Positions 1 to 8,300 of a DNA stretch of 27,064 nucleotides are shown here, one piece after another. The notes under the pieces were generated by a model. It did no database searches, had not been told where the DNA came from, and was given only the letters and a program-made list of their open reading frames with translations. This stretch comes from Bacteroidales bacterium (GTDB lineage: Bacteria; Bacteroidota; Bacteroidia; Bacteroidales; SMBSF77): contig JAIOTT010000186.1 in the NCBI GenBank assembly GCA_021106655.1, positions 1-27,064 on the forward strand, given 5' to 3'. Both the position numbers and the translations under genes were made by a program. How positions within the stretch are numbered: position 1 is the stretch's first letter; every line of letters begins with the position of its first letter.

Positions 1-912
1 CTGAATTTTACAAATTTCACCCTTTTCATTTAACCCAGTTTGACACAGAACTTCCTCTTCGTCTCTTTCCTCAATAATAATATTATCTCCTGATTCACAA
101 TCAAGGTCTATTGTGGAATAGGGTGCCGCAACATAAAAAGGCACTCCGTATTCTTTTGCCACAACTGCTTTTTCGAGTGTTCCAATCTTATTAGCCACAT
201 CTCCGTTAGCAGCAACCCTGTCCGCACCAACTATCATGATATCTATTTTCCCTTTCGACATGAGATGTGCACCAGCGTTGTCAGGGATTATTACATGCGG
301 AATATTCTCCATATTTAATTCCCAGGCTGTAAGGCGGGCTCCCTGTGAGCGAGGACGTGTCTCATCAACATAAACGAAAATATTCTTTTTACTTCTATGA
401 GCTGAATAGATAACTGATAATGCAGTACCATAGTCTACGAAACCCAGCCATCCGGCATTACAATGAGTCTCTATATTATATCCATCACTAATAAGCTCAT
501 TTCCAAACTCGCCAATTTTCCTCCCTTCTTCAATATTTTCATCAGCAATCAATTGTGCTTCCTTAACTGCATTATTTAAAGTGCTTTTTCCTGCTTTAAA
601 AACACGTTCCAGGGCATAAAAGAGGTTTCTGGCTGTAGGGCGTGTATCTTCAATTTCTTTTTTTGCTTTAAGAATAAACTCTTCAAATCCTTTAGCAGGA
701 GCTTCCAGGAAAGCCTGCGCCATCGCAAAACCGGCAGCTGCACCGATTGCCCCTGCCCCTCTCACTATCATTGTTTTTATGGCAAAACAGGTCTCAGCAT
801 AGGTCTTTGCTTCGAATATACTAAAGCTAAATGGTAAAAGAACCTGATCTACCATATAAACAGATCCGGCTTCCATCCAAACAGTTCGATAATGTTTTCC
901 TTGAACTTTCAT
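1..912 (-). CDS. mtnA: S-methyl-5-thioribose-1-phosphate isomerase, 3' end cut by window edge
   Basis: MtnA isomerises methylthioribose-1-phosphate to methylthioribulose-1-phosphate in the cytosolic methionine salvage pathway. My translation of the minus strand from the ATG at 912 gives 304 uninterrupted codons that run off the left edge; the family is usually about 340-360 residues, so only the C-terminal tail is missing. Visible landmarks are RGAGAIGAAAG (51-61; the usual form is RGAPAIG), the catalytic-Cys segment THCNAG with Cys151, the segment DETRPRSQGARLT (183-195), and GADRVAANGDVANKIGT with the catalytic Asp231. The two catalytic residues follow the family pattern Cys ... about 80 residues ... 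Asp. The family is related to eIF2B subunits, but both active-site motifs favour the isomerase. A weak CATATTTG (-7-like) sits 2 bases before the ATG. The next gene upstream on the same strand (RhuM) ends 125 bases away, so they are probably separate units. Confidence 0.95.
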   Translation of the reverse strand, partial: MKVQGKHYRTVWMEAGSVYMVDQVLLPFSFSIFEAKTYAETCFAIKTMIVRGAGAIGAAAGFAMAQAFLEAPAKGFEEFILKAKKEIEDTRPTARNLFYALERVFKAGKSTLNNAVKEAQLIADENIEEGRKIGEFGNELISDGYNIETHCNAGWLGFVDYGTALSVIYSAHRSKKNIFVYVDETRPRSQGARLTAWELNMENIPHVIIPDNAGAHLMSKGKIDIMIVGADRVAANGDVANKIGTLEKAVVAKEYGVPFYVAAPYSTIDLDCESGDNIIIEERDEEEVLCQTGLNEKGEICKIQ

Positions 913-976
913 TACAAATATGAATCAAGATTTAAATATACACATTCGCATTTTTAAACTATATACTAAAATGGGT

Positions 977-997
977 AATTGTTATATTGTTAAATTG
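977..997. repeat. Intergenic AT-rich repeat, inverted copy of the one at 12564-12584
   Basis: This 21-base stretch is built from TTGTTATAT/TTGTTAAAT units. It is the exact reverse complement of 12564-12584, more than 11 kb away. It lies in the 125-base gap between the mtnA start and the RhuM stop. Function is unknown. Confidence 0.6.
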
Positions 998-1037
998 CTA
1001 TATTGTTCATCAGTTTTGAGTATGAGGCGTTGGCATT

Positions 1038-2039
1038 TTAGTTCTTCTTTTTAGTTTCTATTTTCTTAATCACTTTTTCAAAATCACTTTCAGCAATCAT
1101 TTTTCGTTGCGTATCCTTAAACTTTTTGTATTCTACTTCTGCGTTCTCTTTGGCTAACTCATGTGAAATTGTTCCTGCATTATTTAATATTTCCCGGTCG
1201 TTTAAACTTAAAAATCCATTTAACTTCTCAATCCAATCGTTCATATACATTGGTATTCTTCGCATTGCCTGACCTTGTGCAAAAATCAAATATTGTTCAA
1301 CTAAATTATTCAACAATGTTATTTCGTTTTCTTTTAGATAGTTTTTGGCAATTAAAACATCAGCTTTTCTAATCTTATTTCCTCGCCATGTGGTCAATCC
1401 CATATTTTGTTTTGAACTGTCCGCTCTTTCTGTAATAATTTCCGATGCAGTTCTACCAGTAATTGCCCAATGCAGTTTATTTTGCACGGTTTTGAAAAAA
1501 TCAATACTAATATTAAGTGTAGGGTCATAATCAACACTTGTAGCATAAATATCTGTTATCTTTCTGTAAAATCGTTTTTCTGAAGTGCGAATATCTTGTA
1601 TTCGTCTTTCGAGTTCTTCGAAATAATCGAAAGGCAACTCCGGAACTTTAAACCTTTCATCATCTAACACAAAACCTTTAACAATATATTCTCTAATGTG
1701 TTGAGTTGCCCATTGTCTAAACTTTGTAGCTATGTGCGATTTTATACGATAACCAACAGAAATAATAGCATCAAGATTATAAAATATTTGTTTTCGTTTA
1801 ACTTCTCTTGCTCCTTCTTTTTGAACTATTAAGAAATCCTTAATAGTTGGAATTTCTTCTAATTCGCCCTCCTCAAAAATACTTTTTAAGTGCATATTAA
1901 TATTAGGAACAGTAGTTTGAAAAAGCTCTGCCATCAGTTTTTGCGTAAGCCAAACTGTTTCATCCTGAAAACGAACATCTAATTTTGTTTCCCCGCTTTC
2001 GGTTTGATATATTATTATTTGTGAGTTATTTTCTTGCAT
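1038..2039 (-). CDS. RhuM-family protein (virulence RhuM-like, function unknown)
   Basis: This 333-residue protein matches the RhuM family, named after a gene on Salmonella pathogenicity island 3 and common as an isolated accessory gene in many bacteria. No biochemical activity is established. Family signatures visible here are VWLTQKLMAELF (29-40, probably a small helix-turn-helix-like segment), HLKSIFEEGEL (50-60), KDFLIVQKEGAREVKR (67-82), YNLDAIISVGYRI (87-99) and REYIVKGFVLDDERFK (115-130). The C-terminal half is charged and helical, ending in a Lys-rich tail. There is no signal peptide or membrane segment, so it should be cytosolic. The start is the ATG at 2039. Its neighbours (mtnA and an M20 hydrolase) are unrelated housekeeping genes, so I infer an acquired cargo gene. 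No integrase or restriction gene lies next to it. Confidence 0.9.
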   Translation of the reverse strand: MQENNSQIIIYQTESGETKLDVRFQDETVWLTQKLMAELFQTTVPNINMHLKSIFEEGELEEIPTIKDFLIVQKEGAREVKRKQIFYNLDAIISVGYRIKSHIATKFRQWATQHIREYIVKGFVLDDERFKVPELPFDYFEELERRIQDIRTSEKRFYRKITDIYATSVDYDPTLNISIDFFKTVQNKLHWAITGRTASEIITERADSSKQNMGLTTWRGNKIRKADVLIAKNYLKENEITLLNNLVEQYLIFAQGQAMRRIPMYMNDWIEKLNGFLSLNDREILNNAGTISHELAKENAEVEYKKFKDTQRKMIAESDFEKVIKKIETKKKN

Positions 2040-2107
2040 AATGGTTTTTGCAATGCGTATGGTTGCATAGTATTGTTATTTAAAATGTTTATATCTTTTA
2101 TACCTTA

Positions 2108-3310
2108 CTAGCTTACCAATTCATTAAGAGCTATCCAGGCCATAAGTCCCATTCCTGTCTCAAGACTACTCTCGTCAACATTAAAGCCTGATGTATGAAG
2201 ATTTGAAACTATGCCTGCTGATTCATTTCTTATTCCAAGACGATAAAAACAAGCAGGAATTATTTGGCCGTAATAAGCAAAATCTTCTGCAGTCATTCGA
2301 ACATCAATATCCACAACATTCTGTTCTCCCAGATATTCCCTGGCATAATTTTTAGCTCTTATTGTCACAAGCTCATCATTAAAAACATATGGATATCCAT
2401 TATCAATAAACACATCACAACTTCCACCAAAACTCTCGGCAATAGAATTTGCCATTTTCTCTATTTTCTGATGAGCCTCTGCTCTCCAGTTTTCATCGAA
2501 AGTCCTGATCGTTCCTTCAATCTTCACTTCATCAGGAATAATATTTGTTTTTCCTTCACCAATAATCCTCCCAAAAGATAAAACTGTTGGGATATAAGGT
2601 GGGGCATTCCTGCTCACCAGCTGCTGAAGCCCAACAATAATATGAGAAGCAATAAGTACCGGGTCAATATTCTTATGAGGAGTACCACCATGGCCTCCTT
2701 TACCTTTTACTGTAAGGAAGATCTCATCTGTTGAAGCCATGAATTTACCAATTTTTATTCCAATCTTACCTGCTTCAAGTTCCGGATAAACGTGTTGTCC
2801 ATATATTGTATCAGGTTTTGGATTCTCCAGCACACCTTCTTTTATCATAACAGATGCACCACCCGGATACTTTTCTTCTGAGGGTTGAAAGATAAGCTTA
2901 ATGCTTCCCTCAAACTCATCTTTTAAGGAATTTAATATTTTCGCTGACCCCAGCAAAGAAGCCATGTGAACATCATGTCCACAAGCATGCATAACTCCTT
3001 CTATCTTTGATTTATAATCAATATCATTAGTTTCAGTTATCGGCAATGCGTCCATATCTGCCCTTAGAGCTACAACTTTTTTATCAGGGTTTTTACCTTT
3101 TATCATTGCAACAACACCTGTTTTTGCAATACCCTGTTTTACATCAATATTGTATTCCCGGAGTTTGTTATAGATAAGATCTGAGGTCTTATATTCCTTA
3201 AACCCCAGTTCAGGATTAGCGTGAATTTCTCTTCTAAGATTAACTATTTCAGAAAAATATTCAGCAGCAAGCTTTTTAATTTGATCTTTTAGTTCTTGCA
3301 TAAATATCAT
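2108..3310 (-). CDS. M20-family metallo-amidohydrolase (N-acyl amino acid / hippurate hydrolase type)
   Basis: A 400-residue zinc-dependent M20D-type amidohydrolase, predicted to cleave N-acyl or N-carbamoyl groups from amino acids or similar compounds in the cytosol. Metal-ligand motifs are in place: HACGHDVH with Cys110 and His112, the Glu pair at 145-146 in QPSEEKYPGG, GQHVYPE with His173, and LHTSGF with His372 near the C-terminus. The lid/dimerisation domain (about 190-305) contains KGKGGHGGTPH with the conserved His. Length is normal for the family. There is no signal peptide. Two starts are possible: the ATG at 3310 or an in-frame ATG at 3301 (MQELKDQ). Neither has a clear ribosome binding site; the shorter one fits typical family N-termini better. 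It follows the ABC exporter by 41 bases on the same strand and may be co-transcribed. The natural substrate cannot be read from the sequence. Confidence 0.93.
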   Translation of the reverse strand: MIFMQELKDQIKKLAAEYFSEIVNLRREIHANPELGFKEYKTSDLIYNKLREYNIDVKQGIAKTGVVAMIKGKNPDKKVVALRADMDALPITETNDIDYKSKIEGVMHACGHDVHMASLLGSAKILNSLKDEFEGSIKLIFQPSEEKYPGGASVMIKEGVLENPKPDTIYGQHVYPELEAGKIGIKIGKFMASTDEIFLTVKGKGGHGGTPHKNIDPVLIASHIIVGLQQLVSRNAPPYIPTVLSFGRIIGEGKTNIIPDEVKIEGTIRTFDENWRAEAHQKIEKMANSIAESFGGSCDVFIDNGYPYVFNDELVTIRAKNYAREYLGEQNVVDIDVRMTAEDFAYYGQIIPACFYRLGIRNESAGIVSNLHTSGFNVDESSLETGMGLMAWIALNELVS

Positions 3311-3351
3311 ATTTTGATGGTCATTTGCTTTGCATCATTCATTGCAAGTGA

Positions 3352-5172
3352 TTACACAAAAGATTGAAGATCGTAGAGCCTTTTGTAAACACCTTTTAGT
3401 GCAAGCAGATCTATATGTGACCCTCTTTCAACAATTCTACCTTTATCAAGTACAATGATCTCATCGGCATATTGTATAGTTGAAAGCCGATGTGCAATAA
3501 CGAGAGAAGTACGATTCTTCATCAGTTTCATAAGTGCATCCTGAACGAGTCGTTCAGATTCAGTATCGAGAGCAGAGGTAGCTTCATCAAGGACCAGTAT
3601 CGGTGGATTTTTAAGTACTGCCCTTGCAATACTAATACGTTGACGCTGACCACCTGACAATTTTGCTCCCCTGTCGCCAATATTTGTATTGTATCCAAAC
3701 TCCATCTTTGAAATAAATTCATGAGCATTAGCAACTTTCGCGGCAGCTATAACATCCTCTTCATTTACATTCTTCATCCCAAAAGCAATATTATTAAACA
3801 GGCTATCATTAAAAAGTATGCTTTCCTGAGTAACTATACCCATAAGTCCTCTAAGATCATTAATCCGCAATTCCTTAATTGGAGTTCCATCAATCCTGAT
3901 CTCTCCGCTAACGCAATCATAAAATCTTGGCAGCAGATCAACAAGTGTTGTTTTTCCTGCACCAGAAGGACCAACTATTGCAATAGTTTTTCCCTTTTTA
4001 ATAGTCAGATCAACGTTTTTCAAGACCTCTTCAGACTCATACAAAAAACTAACATCGGTATATTCAATTTCAGATGAAAAATCGTCTTTTGTAATTGCAT
4101 CAGGCTTTTCTTCGATCACTTCATCTGCATTGAGCACATATTTAACACGTTCAACAGAAGCAACACCCTTTTGAATATTATAATACGCAGTTGTTACAGC
4201 TTTTGCTGGTTGTATTAATTGCGAAAAGACCGTTATATAAAATATGAAGACTTCAGCACCGAGACTATTATCTGAACCAAGAACAAGTTTTCCTCCGAAC
4301 CACATAATAACTACCATAACCAAAACACCCAGGAACTCACTAAGCGGTGAAGCGAGATCGCGCTTTCTGTACAGACGTATCATCACTTTAGTATAATCCT
4401 GATTAGTTTCCCTGAATTTTCTGTTAGTTGTATTAATAGCATTAAAGGCCTTAATTATTCGGAGTCCTGATATTGTTTCTTCGATAATAGAAAGAATTCC
4501 TCCCATTTTCTTTTGCCCTTTAAGTGATGTTCTTCTAAGGCTTTTTCCTATTCGCCCGATCAAAAGGCCTGTAACAGGTAAAAGAACAATAACAAAAACT
4601 GTCAATACAGGGCTGATCAAAAACAAAGTAACAATAAAGGCAATAAGCGTGATAGGTTCACGGAATATCATCTCAAGCGAGCTCATTATCGACCACTCAA
4701 TCTCCTGAACATCTGCTGTCATCCTGGAAATAATATCACCTTTTTTTTGCTGAGTAAAATACGCAAGCGGAAGTATAAGGATCTTATAATAAATATCATT
4801 TCTGAGGTCTTTGACTACTCCGTTACGTATAGGGGCAAGGAAGTACATAGCAAGATAACGAAAGATATTTTTAAAGAAAAACAGGATAATGACCAAAATA
4901 CTTATGTACAATAATGCATTTATTTCACCTTTATCTACAATAATCCTGCTGATGAAAAAATTAAAATTTTCAATTATGGAGTCTTTATTAAAAGCCAATG
5001 GCGGAGCAGAATGAACAATTTTCGTGTTGTCAAAAAGTATGGTCAGGAATGGAATGATCATAGTCAGGGAGAAAAGACTAAAGATGACTGACAAAATATT
5101 GAATAACACGTTTAATGCTGCATATCCCCAATAAGGGGCTACATACCTTAATATATCCAAGAGATTTTTCAC
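3352..5172 (-). CDS. ABC exporter, fused membrane and ATPase domains (MsbA-like)
   Basis: A 606-residue half-transporter of the ABCB/MsbA type. The N-terminal 330 residues hold about six membrane segments (roughly 14-48, 85-115, 170-205, 278-300 and around 305-325). The ATPase half follows: Walker A GPSGAGKTT (401-409), Q-loop Gln449, signature LSGGQ (505-509), Walker B ILVLDE (525-530) with catalytic Glu530, D-loop SALD and H-loop His561 in IAHRLST. All catalytic residues are present, so it should be an active homodimeric inner-membrane exporter. In Bacteroidota this type is usually annotated as a lipid A/phospholipid flippase or multidrug exporter; the cargo is inferred, not shown. The start is GTG at 5172, supported by a stop-free N-terminus typical of the family (MKNLLDILRYVAPYW). 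A TATATTTG element lies only 5 bases upstream of the GTG, so the transcript may have almost no leader. Confidence 0.95.
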   Translation of the reverse strand: MKNLLDILRYVAPYWGYAALNVLFNILSVIFSLFSLTMIIPFLTILFDNTKIVHSAPPLAFNKDSIIENFNFFISRIIVDKGEINALLYISILVIILFFFKNIFRYLAMYFLAPIRNGVVKDLRNDIYYKILILPLAYFTQQKKGDIISRMTADVQEIEWSIMSSLEMIFREPITLIAFIVTLFLISPVLTVFVIVLLPVTGLLIGRIGKSLRRTSLKGQKKMGGILSIIEETISGLRIIKAFNAINTTNRKFRETNQDYTKVMIRLYRKRDLASPLSEFLGVLVMVVIMWFGGKLVLGSDNSLGAEVFIFYITVFSQLIQPAKAVTTAYYNIQKGVASVERVKYVLNADEVIEEKPDAITKDDFSSEIEYTDVSFLYESEEVLKNVDLTIKKGKTIAIVGPSGAGKTTLVDLLPRFYDCVSGEIRIDGTPIKELRINDLRGLMGIVTQESILFNDSLFNNIAFGMKNVNEEDVIAAAKVANAHEFISKMEFGYNTNIGDRGAKLSGGQRQRISIARAVLKNPPILVLDEATSALDTESERLVQDALMKLMKNRTSLVIAHRLSTIQYADEIIVLDKGRIVERGSHIDLLALKGVYKRLYDLQSFV

Positions 5173-5177
5173 CTTTA

Positions 5178-5185
5178 CAAATATA
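5178..5185 (-). promoter_or_regulatory. Candidate -7 promoter element (TATATTTG) of the ABC exporter
   Basis: Exact match to the Bacteroidota -7 consensus TAnnTTTG, 5 bases upstream of the GTG at 5172. No clear -33 TTG is visible at the expected spacing. If used, transcription would begin at or next to the start codon. Confidence 0.45.
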
Positions 5186-5207
5186 GGTTTTTTTTCAAGA
5201 AGATGAA

Positions 5208-5245
5208 GAAAGTCGAAGAGTCAAAAGGTCGAAAAGTCAAAAAGT
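5208..5245. repeat. Degenerate short tandem repeat (AGTCGAAAAGTCAAAA type)
   Basis: Repeated GTCGAAGAGTCAAAAG / GTCGAAAAGTCAAAAA units lie between the exporter start and the giant surface protein. The 14-mer AAAGGTCGAAAAGT (5224-5237) recurs exactly at 11188-11201, on the far side of the giant gene. Confidence 0.6.
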
Positions 5246-5247
5246 AA

Positions 5248-5285
5248 AATTAGTTGAGTAAGGTAACTTCAATACTCAACTAATT
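5248..5285 (-). terminator. Inverted repeat, possible transcription terminator after the giant surface-protein gene
   Basis: A 13-base perfect inverted repeat (AATTAGTTGAGTA at 5248-5260 and its complement at 5273-5285) with a 12-base loop starts 33 bases past the stop of the 5318-11050 gene. It is AT-rich without a canonical U-tract, so it is a weak intrinsic terminator or a structured 3' end at best. Confidence 0.4.
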
Positions 5286-5317
5286 AACTACTTAACCTCT
5301 TAACCTAATCTTGTACC

Positions 5318-8300
5318 TTAAGGAACTGGTATTGTAAACACACTTGTAATAGAAGTAGAGCCTGTTAAGTTAACAAGATTTTGAATGATCATAGAAGGAT
5401 CATTACCGGGTCCGCTGTACTTCACAACACCATTCATATTAATATCTTCATCATAATAACCATTAACAGTAGTTGTGATGCTAGTAGATCCACTTTCGTT
5501 TACGATAAGTTGTAAAATCAATCCACGGTCATTACCCGGGCCACTGTATTTTAATGACCTATCACTATTTACATCACCTGCTATCATTCCAAATACTCCG
5601 TTCTCAAGTTCAATAAGAGCCTGTGTCGCTCCACCATATGGAGGGAAGTTCAAAGGATCACTGAAATCATAAACTGAAGCATTCGGTATAGCTATTGGGT
5701 TTGCACTCATTACCGGCATATGATTACGATGATGCACACACAAGTAATAATTTCCTGCAGCAACACCTTCAAAGTTAACGGATGAGGCCATATCTATATC
5801 AGCAATATTACCATCATCCAGTAGAACTGCTGCCCGTCGGGCAATAACGAGTGATGGATCAGCAGCATCTCTTAATTCAAGTAATATCCAGTCGGTCATA
5901 TTTGCAGGTATGGAAGCAATGTTTTCAACACCTGCATAATTCCATGGAGCCCTGTTATAAGGTTGATCAGTCGGTATTAAGGCATTAAGATTTGTATTCA
6001 TTGTTACACTTCCTGTGTAAGGAGCCTGTAGTAATGTTCTTACAATTACAGGTGTACCACATGAGATCACATCTACTACAACATCATCACTTGCAGTACA
6101 TCCGTTTGCATCAGCAACAGTTACAGTATAAGTTGTCAATGCTGTCGGACAAACAGAGAACGATGCATCAGTTTCACCTGTATTCCACACATAAGAAACA
6201 CCACCTGCTGCGATGAGCGTAGCACAATCGCCTTCACAAATAGTTGTATCATTACCTGCGTTGGCAGCTGGAGAAGCATTAATTGTCAAGATCATATCAT
6301 CAAAAACATCACCACATGGATTACCGCTGAATACGGTGAAAGTAAGTGTTACACTTCCATTGGCAATATCACTTATTTCAGGAGTATAAGTTGCTGTCGG
6401 TAGGGAGGCATCATCAAAAATTCCATCACCTGTTGTTGTCCATAATACATTTGAATAACTGGTTCCTAAACCATTCAATGTGTAAGTGGCATCTTCACAA
6501 ATAGCAGCATCAGCGCCTGCGTCAGCTGTAGGGTGTATATAAACCGTAACCAATACACTATCAGAAAAAGTATTATAACCATCATCAACAGTAAGGATAT
6601 ACCAGGTATTATCTATTGGAAAATCAGTAGGATCCTGCTGAGTACTGTTAAAACCGGCAGGATTCGATGTCCATAAATAGGTATACGTTCCAGAGCCGCC
6701 ACTTGCATTGGAATGCAATGTCACCACATCTCCTTCACAAATAACCTGAGGTACAGCCTGAGGATTTGCAGTCAAAGCTCCTCCTGTAATATCAACTACC
6801 ACTACATCAGCTAAGCTAACACATCCTGTCACAACATCAGTGACAACAAGATCAAATTGAGTTGTATCGTCCAGATTAACTGTAGTTGGATCTTCAACTG
6901 TTGCATCAATCAATAATGCAACTGGTGTCCAGCTATAGGTATATGTTCCAGAACCACCTGTCACTGTACCATCCAAAGTAGTTGAAGTACCATAAGAGAT
7001 TGTCTGGTCAGCACCTGCATCTGCAACCGGCAGTTGATTTATTGTTAATACCATATCATCAAACGCATCACCACATGGTGGGTCAATACCATAAGCAATA
7101 AAGGTGAGAGTAACTGAACCGGCTGCAATATCACTAGATCCTGGAGTATATGTTGCACCAGGGATTGAAGAATTGTCAAATGTTCCGTCACCAACAGTAT
7201 ACCATGATACTCCTGTGTTATTAGAAGCAGATCCACTTAATGTATGGGTCTCACCTTTGCAAATTATAGCATCTACTCCTGCATCTGATACAGCTGCAGT
7301 AACAACAGTAAGGACCATATCGTCAAAAGCATTTCCGCAAGGAGTATAACCATATACCGTTAATGTAATAATCACTGATCCTGCTGCTAAGTCATTTGGC
7401 CCCGGAGTATATAATGGCCAGAGAGATGTACTATCATCAAAGCTTCCGTCGCCGCCTGTCCATAATACTGTTGAGTAATTATTAGCATTTGCTACATTAA
7501 AAGAATAGGTATCACCCTCACAAACTATTGCATCTCCTCCAGCATCGGCAACCGGTGCTGCAACTATTGTAAGCAGCATATCATCCATAACACTACCACA
7601 AGGAGAATTACCATTTACATTTAATATAAGGTTGACTGTTCCGGTAGCAATATCATTTGCACCTGGTGAATAAGTTGCATTTAAAAAGGTATTATCGTCA
7701 AAACTGCCATCACCACCTGTCCATGAAACAGATAAATAATTAGCAGCTGTACCATTTAAAATATAAGATTCACCTTCACAAATAGATGCATCCATTCCTG
7801 CTGCTGCAACTGGCGCAGCTATAATAGTAAGTGTCATATCATCAGTTGCGTTACCACATGTTGTTATACTTAGTGCTGTTATAGTCAATGTAACTGTTCC
7901 GGTCGCAATATCATTTGCACCTGGTGAATAAGTTGCATTTAGAAGGGTATTATTGTCAAAGCTGCCATCACCACCTGTCCAGGAAACTGATGAGTAATTT
8001 GTTGCTGATCCACTAAGTGTATAGGTGTCATCCTCACATATTGTTGCATCCGTTCCTGCATCAGCTGTTGCTGCTGCTGATATAGTAAGAATCATATCAT
8101 CCGTAGTATTACCACATGGAGCAATACCTGTTACATTTAAAGTCAAAGTAACTGTTCCTGCAATCCTATCATTTGGTCCGGGTATATAGATAGCATTCAG
8201 CGATGTACTATTCATAAAAATTCCATCACCACTACGTGTCCATAACACTGACAAATAATTGGTTGCATTTCCATTTAGAGAATGGGTTTGCCCTACACAG

